Below, piece by piece: positions 8,245 to 14,565 of a DNA stretch of 20,972 bases. A program made the translations under genes and the position numbers. Every line of letters starts with the position of its first letter. The stretch's first letter is position 1. Location of the stretch: IMG/VR virus record IMGVR_UViG_3300035210_000098, positions 1-20,972 of that record; one strand, given 5' to 3'. This stretch comes from a virus. The notes under the pieces were generated by a model that saw nothing but the letters and a program-made list of their open reading frames with translations, was not told the DNA's origin and did no database searches.

Positions 8245-8278
8245 CCGTCATTCCCGAATGATGCTATCGGGAATCCAG
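8245..8278 (-). repeat. Dispersed repeat-like hairpin between terminase genes
   Basis: The plus strand reads CCGTCATTCCCGA, a nine-base loop, then TCGGGAATCCAG. The perfect 8-bp arms ATTCCCGA/TCGGGAAT are at 8250-8257 and 8267-8274. I recognise this from memory as a widespread short chromosomal repeat type with a conserved 'GTCATTCCCG...CGGGAATCCAG' form. It provides the last codons (LDSR-stop) of the upstream gene and the spacer before the large terminase. Only one copy is in this window, so its repeated nature cannot be shown here. Confidence 0.6.
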
Positions 8279-9220
8279 TGGTTTTTCTTCCTGCGTTTCC
8301 GCCTCTTCTGCTTGCGTCTCCATTAACGTCTCGTCCTGTTGAGCTGCTGCGCTTCCTTTTGCGATCGCCTTCTGGAAATCCTTCATGTGTTGGTTGTGTT
8401 CGGCGATAAATTCATCAATGGGCTTGCCCTCGGCTGCTGCCTTACCGGCAAGATATCCTTCCAGTGCCGCCTTCGCCTCTTTGCTCTTCGGCGTAAGCGT
8501 CCAGTCGGACAGGCTGAAGCCCATCTTCTCGAGGATCTTGATTGACTCGTTGATGGCGGGGTTGATGCGTTTTTCGTAGCCAATGATTACGCGCTTTTTT
8601 GAGATCGGATCATACTCGTAAATCGGCTGCTCAATATAAATGCCCTCTTCGAAGACTGCCTTGAAGCAGGCATTCATCACCAGGTGCATGCGTGCGTGCG
8701 TGTCCGCAGCGATCATGCGCAGCGATTCTGGATCACCGGATAGATGCGCGGCGCGATATTTTGCAAAGACCTCGCTCTGCCTGTGGCAAATAACTGTCCG
8801 GCACGTCCCCGCAGCGTCTTTGACCTCCTGGTCGCAGTCTTCGCGATCGTTGCATGACTCGCATTCTGCATATTTGCCGGGTTTGGCTGGAGGAAGCACC
8901 TTGGGGATGGCGCCGGACAGGTACGATGAGCCAGTCTTGTATCCGTTCATGCGGACCTTGTTCTTGCCCGCCTCGCTGGTGGGCCCTGTTTGCTTGCCCG
9001 CACAGAGCCGCACGTTTCGCATGTACCACAGCTCCGCGCATTCCACGCCACACTGCGGACAGTCCGCGACATAGTCACCGGATTCATTCGTGCGGATATC
9101 CTCTGCGGGCGCGAAGAAAAAAAACGCCCCCTGCTTGTCCTCGCCTTGGCATTTCGGGCAGACAAACTGAGAGCGTTTCAGGGGGATAGCCGACTTCGTT
9201 TCAGAATTCGTTTCTGCCAC
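8264..9220 (-). CDS. Zn-ribbon protein in the small-terminase position
   Basis: The 318-residue protein precedes the large terminase and is the first gene of the late operon, the usual place for a small terminase subunit. Residues 21-24 (CPKC) and 54-57 (CPQC) form a four-Cys zinc ribbon. Residues 78-97 carry a GPTSEAGKNKVRMNGYKTG motif, the G-P-x-T-x-x-G-K...N...K-x-G pattern seen in many phage DNA-binding proteins. More Cys pairs follow (CESCNDREDC, about 120-129). The middle contains a hydrophobic helical region with IEQPIYEYDP and INESIKILEKMGF. The C-terminal 60 residues are Ala/Glu/Gln-rich and end in residues encoded by a repeat element. The start is GTG with a GGAG SD at 5 bases. Direct evidence for a terminase role is positional only. 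Confidence 0.7.
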   Translation of the reverse strand: MAETNSETKSAIPLKRSQFVCPKCQGEDKQGAFFFFAPAEDIRTNESGDYVADCPQCGVECAELWYMRNVRLCAGKQTGPTSEAGKNKVRMNGYKTGSSYLSGAIPKVLPPAKPGKYAECESCNDREDCDQEVKDAAGTCRTVICHRQSEVFAKYRAAHLSGDPESLRMIAADTHARMHLVMNACFKAVFEEGIYIEQPIYEYDPISKKRVIIGYEKRINPAINESIKILEKMGFSLSDWTLTPKSKEAKAALEGYLAGKAAAEGKPIDEFIAEHNQHMKDFQKAIAKGSAAAQQDETLMETQAEEAETQEEKPLDSR

Positions 9221-9249
9221 CGATCTCCTTGGCGGTAGCGTCTAAAACC

Positions 9250-9283
9250 AAAAACGCCACCAGCCTAATTAAGCTGATGGCGT
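9250..9283 (-). terminator. Intrinsic terminator in front of the late operon
   Basis: On the minus strand ACGCCATCAGC pairs with GCTGGTGGCGT (11 bp, one G-U) across an 8-base AT-rich loop, followed by five Ts (9254-9250). The arms are at 9273-9283 and 9254-9264. It lies between the Mor-like gene and the first late gene, and only about 30 bases separate the T tract from that gene's GTG start. It ends the early transcript, yet leaves no room for a downstream promoter. The 74 bases at 9284-9357 between the stem and the Mor stop hold no gene that I can see. Confidence 0.85.
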
Positions 9284-9357
9284 GACTCTAACGAATTGTC
9301 GAGGAAATTATCAGTGGTAAAATTTCACTATTTTTCAGAATCAGGTAATCGGCCCAA

Positions 9358-9687
9358 TCAGGCCTCTCTTTTCACAAACACAATATTCCGAACCTGCCGG
9401 GCAGAAAGTCCGACCTCTCGTGCGGTTTCTTTACACGCGCCGTTGAACGCCATCTTGATCTGCGTGTCGCGCTCCTCGCGATGGTGCCGCGCAAGTTTTG
9501 GTACATACACCTCTTCTCCGCCGAGCATCGAGCAGATCAGGCGCACAACATCTCCCGCGAATTCTTGGGCGCGAAGGGCCGCCAGCTTTTGATCGAACAT
9601 GTCAGCTGCAAGTTTTTTCTCGGTCTGTCGCGCGATAGCATCCTCAATCTCAGCCCATGTATCAATTCGCCCATCATCGTTTATCAT
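9358..9687 (-). CDS. Mor/C-family late transcription activator
   Basis: The 109-residue protein matches the Mor/C family of Mu (middle and late activators). The N-terminal half is helical (EIEDAIARQTEKKLAADMFDQ). The core has the family's dimer segment (LICSMLGGEEVYVPKLARHH, about residues 58-77). The last 28 residues form a helix-turn-helix, AFNGACKETAREVGLSARQV, ending in a basic tail. 'YVP' before the helix-turn-helix and 'GLSxRQVxxI' in it are the hallmarks. The chosen ATG at 9687 has a GAGGGGGG SD six bases upstream. An ATG at 9711 would add eight residues but is badly placed. It lies between the integrase and the head operon, where a regulator of late genes is expected. A terminator follows immediately. 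Confidence 0.85.
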   Translation of the reverse strand: MINDDGRIDTWAEIEDAIARQTEKKLAADMFDQKLAALRAQEFAGDVVRLICSMLGGEEVYVPKLARHHREERDTQIKMAFNGACKETAREVGLSARQVRNIVFVKREA

Positions 9688-9764
9688 CCAGCGCCCCCCT
9701 CGTAAAATCATGATTTCAAACTAAAACATACCCAATCTCCAAATCAACCCACCCCCCTGTAGGG

Positions 9765-9778
9765 AAGGGGTACCCCTT
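9765..9778. promoter_or_regulatory. 14-bp perfect palindrome, operator-like
   Basis: AAGGGGTACCCCTT is perfectly self-complementary, set in the AT-rich island upstream of the Mor-like gene. It may be a binding site for a dimeric regulator. Nothing in the sequence identifies the protein. Confidence 0.4.
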
Positions 9779-9881
9779 TGCAATTTCTCATAAATACATA
9801 ACCGTTCCCCTGTGTCCATTGGTTTTGATTTAACAATTCAATGCCTTATAGAATTAGAGCAAGGGTTCAAATGTTTATATC

Positions 9882-9890
9882 TGTGGATAA
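9882..9890 (+). promoter_or_regulatory. Perfect DnaA box
   Basis: TGTGGATAA is the exact reverse complement of the consensus TTATCCACA. In a window of this size about 0.16 chance copies are expected on both strands, so it may be meaningful. No second perfect box is seen nearby, which argues against a classical oriC-like array. Confidence 0.4.
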
Positions 9891-9968
9891 GCACACCAAC
9901 ACATGAATAATAAGACATATTAAATTGACCCATTACTAACTAAACCACAGAATACGCAAACGAATATA

Positions 9969-10976
9969 TCAACGCATCTTATTAAACACCACGTCCATCG
10001 GGGTCTTTACATGCTCCAATAGGTTTCGGTCTGTGCCTATGCCTGACCATACGAACGATCGTATTGACTTGTTACGATAGTCCATCGTCTGACTCAATGC
10101 ACTATGCCCAACCCACTGACGCACAACATCAGGGTCAATCCCTATGTCCAACCACCAGGTAATAGCAATGTGCCTGAATGAGTGCGGTGATATCTTGCGC
10201 GTGATTCCCGCAACTACTGCCAAGCGCTTGATTGCATACAACGCGCCATGTCTACTGATCTGCTGAATCGATCCACGCTTGACCGGGAACACAATGTCTG
10301 TGCGCATGCCTATCTTCCTGTTGTTCAGATACTGACTCAAGAAAAACGATGCTTTCTCTGGAACAATAACATCCCACTCCTTGCCGCCCTTCTCACGCAA
10401 CCGAACCATCGTGACCTTAACCTTCTTCCCTCTCCCAGATCGAGGCCCAGATACAATGCCCTGCCCGCAGTGCTGACACTTCTCGGGGATGGTCACATCA
10501 GTTGGCCGAAAATCCTGAATGCGCATAGCGGTCAGTGCGCTCACCCTGCATGCAGTTCCTGCGAGTATCGCCACGATAGCCAGGTCGCGCATGCCCTTCT
10601 CGGTTTTCTTTTCAAACGCTGCGTTCATGAGCCTGGCAAGTTCATCCTCGTCCATCTGATCCGGAGGAGCCTTGCGTATCTTCGGCTTTGCAACTGCCTT
10701 CGCAGGGTTTTCTTTAAACACGCCCTGAGTAATCAGAAAATCAAAATAACTCCTCAACGCTCCCAGATACGACGATCGTGTTGACGGCTTCTGCTTGCGA
10801 TCAGCGAGCAGGTGGTTATGGAACTGCATCACGCGGTCCGGGTCAACCTCCGGGATCCCAATGAGTTGTTTGTCCAGCCAGGAAACAAATATCATGACCT
10901 TGTTCGAATAACTCTTAATCGTCTTCTCTGCTGCCTGGTTGCGCTCCATCCAGCGTATGTATTCCGGGATCATCAT
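9969..10976 (-). CDS. Tyrosine recombinase / phage integrase
   Basis: The 335-residue protein carries a SAM-like core-binding domain at residues 1-95 and a catalytic domain at about 105-305. Catalytic residues are Arg144 (GTACRVSAL), Lys at about 196-199 (REKGGKE), His265 and Arg268 (PHSFRHIAI), His291 (VGHSAL) and Tyr300 (TMDYRNKS). It should catalyse site-specific insertion and excision of the phage. Between the first Arg and the Lys there is an insert with a CxxC pair (CQHCGQGIVSGPRSGRGKK, about 167-185), which is not part of the usual fold. Its ATG overlaps the stop of the O-like replication gene by four bases (ATGA), so it is translated with the replication operon. This is an odd place for an integrase. 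It lies at the end of that operon, upstream of the AT-rich island. Confidence 0.92.
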   Translation of the reverse strand: MMIPEYIRWMERNQAAEKTIKSYSNKVMIFVSWLDKQLIGIPEVDPDRVMQFHNHLLADRKQKPSTRSSYLGALRSYFDFLITQGVFKENPAKAVAKPKIRKAPPDQMDEDELARLMNAAFEKKTEKGMRDLAIVAILAGTACRVSALTAMRIQDFRPTDVTIPEKCQHCGQGIVSGPRSGRGKKVKVTMVRLREKGGKEWDVIVPEKASFFLSQYLNNRKIGMRTDIVFPVKRGSIQQISRHGALYAIKRLAVVAGITRKISPHSFRHIAITWWLDIGIDPDVVRQWVGHSALSQTMDYRNKSIRSFVWSGIGTDRNLLEHVKTPMDVVFNKMR

Positions 10977-11566
10977 CGAAATGTTTTCAACTTTCTCCCC
11001 ATCGCATCAACCGACTGCCCGCTGACGTTTCGGTTTATACTTACAAGCGCCCCTGTCCTGGCTTCACCTAGAGCAGGAGTAGGAGCAGGAGTAGGAGAAG
11101 GAGAAGGAACAGGAGAAGGGGCATTGCTGTTTGATGCGATGGGCAATGCGGTTTCATGCGAACCGCATACGTTTTTTGTAGAGCAATTTTTCTTTTGCCA
11201 ACGGGCACTTGCGCCCTTTTTTGCCGCTGCTACACGGAGGGGAGAATTAAAACAGTAAGCGTTGTGTTCTTTCCATCCATGGATCACAAAAGTGCCTTTT
11301 TTTGTCTGATTGAGGTATCCGCAGCCGATTTTATATCCGCAACCGAGTAATGATGTGATAAAAAGGCTTGGATCTTTACTCCATCCTGATACTTTACAGA
11401 TGTCATCCTGGGACATCCCTTTAAGTATTCCGTTCGGTCTATTTTGCCCGGCAAATAGCCACAGCTTAACCAAACACCACGGAGCCATCTCTCCCGCCAT
11501 GTCTATCAGACGGAGAGTCTTTGGATGGTTTGGAAACGATGTTTTGATGCGTATATCTGTATTCAT
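10973..11566 (-). CDS. Phage replication protein O-like (helix-turn-helix)
   Basis: The 197-residue protein follows a pattern common to phage replication initiators and helicase loaders. Residues 1-95 form a winged-helix-like domain (NTDIRIKTSFPNHPKTLRLI, then SQDDICKVSGWSKDPSLFIT). A KGTFVIHGWKEHNAY strand and a basic segment AAAKKGASARWQKKN at about 112-127 follow. A Pro/Ser/Thr/Ala-rich linker (PSPVPSPSPTPAPTPA) lies at about 149-165. The last 30 residues are polar. It lies directly after dnaB and overlaps its stop by four bases (ATGA). I infer that it recognises the phage origin and recruits the helicase. No ATPase motif is visible, so it is not a DnaC-type loader. Confidence 0.75.
   Translation of the reverse strand: MNTDIRIKTSFPNHPKTLRLIDMAGEMAPWCLVKLWLFAGQNRPNGILKGMSQDDICKVSGWSKDPSLFITSLLGCGYKIGCGYLNQTKKGTFVIHGWKEHNAYCFNSPLRVAAAKKGASARWQKKNCSTKNVCGSHETALPIASNSNAPSPVPSPSPTPAPTPALGEARTGALVSINRNVSGQSVDAMGRKLKTFR
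11071..11120. repeat. Purine-rich GGAGNA/GGAGTA hexamer-like microsatellite
   Basis: The plus strand has tandem six-base units of the form GGAG(T/C/A)A, imperfect, about eight units. They encode the Pro/Ser/Thr/Ala linker of the O-like protein on the minus strand. Slippage here would change linker length without breaking the frame, since the unit is a multiple of three. Confidence 0.7.
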
Positions 11567-12861
11567 GCCCGTACCCCCATTCTGTTTTCGATGCGCGTAT
11601 AAAATTTACTAAACTGAAGAGGAATATTTCCCGTCTCTCCAAAAATCCTATTTTTCAAAAGCTCAGCGTCCAGGGAGTAGTCGTCACCCTTCGGCCTCTT
11701 AATCCTAAGCACCGCGTCCATAGCCGACTCGATCTCTCCGGCGCCCTTCATCCCCATAAGCTCACTCGGGTTGCGCACAGACTCGTTGTTTACCTGAGAA
11801 AGCGTAACGGTGGCGACTTGCAGGTCCTTGGCCATATCATCCATTTTGATTGCAGCGTCTGACAGCACATCATATTTTTTCCCGTCCCCCTGAATCTTCT
11901 GGATATAGTCAAGGCAGACAATATCCAGCCCGCCCTGCAGCTTGTGCTTCTTCACCTTCAACATGATCTCATCGATAGAGCGCACGTCGTCATAAATCAA
12001 TAGTCCCCAAGACTTTATCGCGTCCTCTGCTTCCTGAATGCGGTCTTCGAACCCGCCGATATTATTCATCAGAATTTTTTTCTGCATCACATCAGACAGG
12101 TTCGCAATGAGCTTAATCGCCTTGATCGGCTGCGGGTCTTCGAGGGAAAAGATGGCAACCTTTGCGCCCTGCATACACCAGTCAACCACCATCTGAGCAA
12201 GCAGCGTGCTTTTCCCGCAGCTCGTATATCCACCGATCACCATAGAAAACCCGGGGTAAACAAACGGAATAGGAGGATCATCCAGCAACGTCTCAAAAAG
12301 CGGAATATTAAACCGCCTGATGTCGCCTTTTTGAATCTTCTCAACCTCGATTTTTCTGGCAGCCAGGATGTCCGTCACGTGCGGGCTCTTCTTCTCGCGC
12401 ACCGATGACGACATTTCAACCAGGTCGCTCTCCATGGAGGTAAAAAAATCGCGAACGTCAGTGACGCCCGCATAGGCCTTTGTCGTGATGTCCGAGCTCC
12501 AATGAAGCACACGCCGGAGCATGGCCTTCTCCTTAACAATCTTGGCATGGTGCCGGATGTTCGCAGACGTGGCCACCAGGCTCACCAGGAGCGCCAGATA
12601 TGAGGCCCCACCAACAGAAGCCAAGCCATCTCCCTTTTGTACACGCTCAGTCAACGTCACGAGGTCGATAGACTCCCGGTGGTTAAACATCGAGAGCATG
12701 GCAGCATAGATTTTCCGATGAGTATCTTTATAAAAGTCCTCAGCATGCAGCAGGTCGCTGATCCGCAGGAGCGCATCGTTCTCAATCAGCACCGCGCCTA
12801 AAACCATCTGCTCGGCTTCGATATTTTGCGGCGGGAGCTTTTGAAGATTTGCATCTGTCAT
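11563..12861 (-). CDS. dnaB: Replicative DNA helicase
   Basis: The 432-residue protein is a DnaB-type hexameric helicase. The N-terminal domain (residues 1-150) starts with the family signature PPQNIEAEQMVLGAVL. The RecA-like domain has Walker A GGYTSCGKST (210-219), IFSLEDP, and Walker B with IVCLDYIQ. A C-terminal block with TLSQVNNESV and GMKGAGEIESAMDAVL follows. In most DnaB proteins motif 3 reads SQLNR, here SQVNN. The protein unwinds DNA at the phage fork and interacts with primase and a loader. It is shorter than chromosomal DnaB (about 470) but in the phage range. Its start overlaps the stop of the 43-residue gene upstream by three bases, and its stop overlaps the O-like start. Confidence 0.93.
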   Translation of the reverse strand: MTDANLQKLPPQNIEAEQMVLGAVLIENDALLRISDLLHAEDFYKDTHRKIYAAMLSMFNHRESIDLVTLTERVQKGDGLASVGGASYLALLVSLVATSANIRHHAKIVKEKAMLRRVLHWSSDITTKAYAGVTDVRDFFTSMESDLVEMSSSVREKKSPHVTDILAARKIEVEKIQKGDIRRFNIPLFETLLDDPPIPFVYPGFSMVIGGYTSCGKSTLLAQMVVDWCMQGAKVAIFSLEDPQPIKAIKLIANLSDVMQKKILMNNIGGFEDRIQEAEDAIKSWGLLIYDDVRSIDEIMLKVKKHKLQGGLDIVCLDYIQKIQGDGKKYDVLSDAAIKMDDMAKDLQVATVTLSQVNNESVRNPSELMGMKGAGEIESAMDAVLRIKRPKGDDYSLDAELLKNRIFGETGNIPLQFSKFYTRIENRMGVRA

Positions 12862-12989
12862 GCGACGGTTCCCTTCTTTTCGATATAAACCAATGCTTCA
12901 TGGCAAAAGCACTCCACCCCGCGAATAAGACGCCCGGTAACGATACTTAGTATCATAGGCTCATGGCATTTCGGGCATTCGTGCATCAT
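12858..12989 (-). CDS. 43-residue Cys-rich small protein
   Basis: This small gene starts with ATG ATG at 12989 behind a strong AGGAGGAGGAAGGG SD, and its stop overlaps the helicase start. The product begins MMHECPKCHEPMILSIVTG. It has a CPKC pair (residues 5-8) and a second CFC pair (27-29), so it could bind one zinc ion. It is coupled at both ends, to the membrane protein gene upstream (stop/start overlap ATGATG) and to dnaB downstream. I do not recognise a family. A tight place in the replication operon and the SD support that it is real. Confidence 0.78.
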   Translation of the reverse strand: MMHECPKCHEPMILSIVTGRLIRGVECFCHEALVYIEKKGTVA

Positions 12990-13240
12990 CCCTTCCTCCT
13001 CCTAAACCATCCATGAAACTTCATCGCACAGACAATCCCGATCGGCCCACCGGCCAGATACGCGCCCATCTCAGACGCGCAGGCATTCGGCACCATCTTA
13101 AACAGCATCAGGTTCGATGCTCCGATCATAAAGCTCGTAAAAAATGCTGCTGTATAGTGCCCGTTGTTCACATTCAGGCTTTGAAAGCCCAGGGCGAACA
13201 CGCAGAGGAATGAAGATGTAAAAAGTAAAAGTTCAGTCAT
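12986..13240 (-). CDS. Small phage membrane protein (about three TM segments)
   Basis: The 84-residue protein from ATG 13240 begins MTELLLFTSSFLCVFALGFQ and has hydrophobic spans at about 3-20, 27-47 and 56-75, with a basic tail (KFHGWFRRRKG). The segment FALGFQSLNVNNGHY and the following 'AYLAGGPIGIV' recall a family of conserved phage membrane proteins seen beside replication genes, as I recall. An in-frame ATG at 13258 exists. The 13240 start overlaps the methyltransferase stop as ATGA and has GGAGG 11 bases upstream, which fits this phage's coupling habit. Function unknown. A holin-like or anti-superinfection role is possible but there is no evidence for either. Confidence 0.8.
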   Translation of the reverse strand: MTELLLFTSSFLCVFALGFQSLNVNNGHYTAAFFTSFMIGASNLMLFKMVPNACASEMGAYLAGGPIGIVCAMKFHGWFRRRKG

Positions 13241-14346
13241 TTTGTTAATATCCTCCATGCTGCTGCCACCACTCGCGGAACTTGTCCATTTCCAATGGCT
13301 TTAAGTCTGTCCACCCGAGAGGCCACCCCATGAGCCACTCTACCCACGTCGGGTTCAACTGGCCAATCTCGCCATCCCGTTGTATCTGTTCCACTAGGTT
13401 GACTCCCCTCGGGTGTTCTTGTCTTTTCATGAAGGCTTCTGATCCGTCCGCATGTTGATTCCTGTAATCCCTGGCCGCCGGAGTAGGATAATATTTCACA
13501 TCTACTGGTAGGCCGCTTCGCGGATCGTTCGCTATCTGCCCCCTCTTCTCTGCATCGTTCGCTCGTGGAGTGGGCCAGATCTTCACCGCGCTGTGCAGCG
13601 TGTCCGGTTTGCCCTTGTGCATCCCGCTGTCGTATTCCGCCCGAGGAGTCGGCCACATCTTCACGGCCAGAGTCAAAGGCGGAGTGCTTACCTTGCCCTC
13701 GTTGTATCGCTTCATCCATGTTTCTTCGTTCTCGTCCGTGGTCTTCCCCGCCCTCGGTGTAGGCCACTGTTGCACAAACTCTTCCGGTGATGGAGTCCTG
13801 CCCTTGCCAAACCGTTCCGACCGTATCGCTTGCGTTGCTCTCGGTGTCCCGAGCCAAAATCCACACCCGTTTTCTTCTGTGCGGCGCTCCGGCATCATCA
13901 GCCCCAAGCTGGAGGGGTCGTCGAACGGTGTAACCAAGTCGCCGCAGGTCTCTGATGACCACGGGCAGGTAGCCGCGTATTCCGGGCACGTTTTCAAGCA
14001 GAACGAATCGTGGCCTGACAATCCGAATAACGTCTGCTGTGGCTGGCCACATGTTGCGTTCGTCGTCTGCTCCTTTTTGCTTTCCTGCAACACTGAAGGG
14101 CTGGCAGGGGAATCCTGCGGTAAGCACATCAACCATTCCCGTATAGCTTGCGGCGTACCCTTCACTAACGAATGCTCGGACATCGCCAAAGATTGGCGCG
14201 TAGTCGAGGATGCCGTCCTTGATCCTTTGCGCGAGGATTTTTTGGCAGTACCCGTCCCATTCGACGTAGCCGATATGCCGGAATCCGAGGAGCATGGTGC
14301 CGAGCACCCCGCCGCCTGCTCCTGTGAAGAGTGAGAGTTCATTCAA
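13237..14346 (-). CDS. C5 cytosine DNA methyltransferase
   Basis: The 369-residue protein methylates cytosine at C5. Motif I is LSLFTGAGGGVLG (residues 4-16), motif IV GFPCQPFSVAGKQ with catalytic Cys81, motif VI ENVPG (119-122), motif VIII APHRRKRVWIL (154-164) and motif IX/X RLKAIGNGQVPRVVAAAW. All needed motifs are present. The target-recognition stretch (about 168-340) is odd. It is polar, poor in hydrophobic residues and contains five recurring (V/L)A-D/H-S/T-like blocks, such as VADSSGGIRQRD and LAHSTSERCRE. This stretch is overlapped by a second ORF in another frame. The start is TTG at 14346, seven bases after GAGG. Motif I directly after the start supports it. The usual role would be protection from host restriction. 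Confidence 0.88.
   Translation of the reverse strand: MNELSLFTGAGGGVLGTMLLGFRHIGYVEWDGYCQKILAQRIKDGILDYAPIFGDVRAFVSEGYAASYTGMVDVLTAGFPCQPFSVAGKQKGADDERNMWPATADVIRIVRPRFVLLENVPGIRGYLPVVIRDLRRLGYTVRRPLQLGADDAGAPHRRKRVWILARDTESNASDTVGTVWQGQDSITGRVCATVAYTEGGEDHGRERRNMDEAIQRGQGKHSAFDSGREDVADSSGGIRQRDAQGQTGHAAQRGEDLAHSTSERCREEGADSERSAKRPTSRCEILSYSGGQGLQESTCGRIRSLHEKTRTPEGSQPSGTDTTGWRDWPVEPDVGRVAHGVASRVDRLKAIGNGQVPRVVAAAWRILTK
13245..14342 (-). CDS. Overlapping ORF with WPTPRA repeats, alternate frame of the methyltransferase
   Basis: A 365-codon ORF in the +1 frame relative to the methyltransferase starts with ATG at 14342, four bases after the TTG start, and ends eight bases before its stop. Recurrent motif blocks at residues 164 (LGTPRA), 193 (WPTPRA), 230 (WPTPRA), 256 (WPTPRA) and 285 (YPTPAA) are about 26-37 residues apart. 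The C-terminus has GQLNPTWVEWLMGWPLGWT followed by DLKPLEMDKF. From memory, that tail and the WPTPRA repeats are conserved in many annotated phage proteins of unknown function, which speaks for a real product. The N-terminal 50 residues are Ser-rich and weaker, so the true start may be ATG 14183 (MSEHSLVKG). I do not know its activity. Confidence 0.6.
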   Translation of the reverse strand: MNSHSSQEQAAGCSAPCSSDSGISATSNGTGTAKKSSRKGSRTASSTTRQSLAMSEHSLVKGTPQAIREWLMCLPQDSPASPSVLQESKKEQTTNATCGQPQQTLFGLSGHDSFCLKTCPEYAATCPWSSETCGDLVTPFDDPSSLGLMMPERRTEENGCGFWLGTPRATQAIRSERFGKGRTPSPEEFVQQWPTPRAGKTTDENEETWMKRYNEGKVSTPPLTLAVKMWPTPRAEYDSGMHKGKPDTLHSAVKIWPTPRANDAEKRGQIANDPRSGLPVDVKYYPTPAARDYRNQHADGSEAFMKRQEHPRGVNLVEQIQRDGEIGQLNPTWVEWLMGWPLGWTDLKPLEMDKFREWWQQHGGY

Positions 14347-14358
14347 ATCGCCATCCTC

Positions 14359-14553
14359 TTAAAACAACCTCGGATTTTGTTTCTCTGCTTCGCGTATCTT
14401 TTGCGCCCGTTCCTGCTTCTTGCTCATCCCGACCGGCGCATGCTCCATACACGTCCCCACGCGGCGATCACTCACCCGGTGCATGGTTCTGCGGTTGCAG
14501 GTATTGCACCATGCGGAAACGGCAACGGTATTTCTGGTCTCATGCTTTGACAT
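14359..14553 (-). CDS. 64-residue CxxC phage protein
   Basis: This small basic protein begins MSKHETRNTVAVSAWCNTCN. A CxxC pair (residues 16-19) and a later GTCMEH (residues 33-38) could hold a zinc ion (three Cys and one His). The C-terminal half is a charged helix that ends KQNPRLF. From memory, short proteins with this MSKHETRN start and NPRLF end recur in phages, function unknown. Its stop and the methyltransferase TTG are 12 bases apart in the same frame. A stem-loop directly precedes its start and holds the only plausible SD (GGGGGA). Confidence 0.75.
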   Translation of the reverse strand: MSKHETRNTVAVSAWCNTCNRRTMHRVSDRRVGTCMEHAPVGMSKKQERAQKIREAEKQNPRLF

Positions 14554-14565
14554 TTTTTTAATTTC

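Larger units (their letters stand above)
9712..9968. other. AT-rich gene-free island with palindrome and DnaA box
   Basis: No open frame longer than a few codons with an SD is seen here. The region has a 14-bp perfect palindrome, AAGGGGTACCCCTT (9765-9778), about 80 bases upstream of the Mor-like start, and one perfect DnaA box, TGTGGATAA (9882-9890). It is much richer in A+T than its neighbours. A TGGACA/TATTTA pair on the minus strand with a 16-base spacer is too weak to call as a promoter. Possible roles are an origin, an attP near the end of the integrase gene, or a control region for the activator. Confidence 0.5.

Noticed and set aside
7076-8251. 391-codon minus-strand ORF overlapping the large terminase
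   Set aside because: Different frame of a gene with clear ATPase and nuclease motifs. Its product is Arg/Gly/Asp-rich with no motif. GC-rich codon bias keeps it open.
9820-9860. Plus-strand promoter TTGATT/TATAGA in the AT-rich island
   Set aside because: Faces into the 3' end of the integrase in antisense and leads to no plus-strand gene. Such matches are common in AT-rich DNA.
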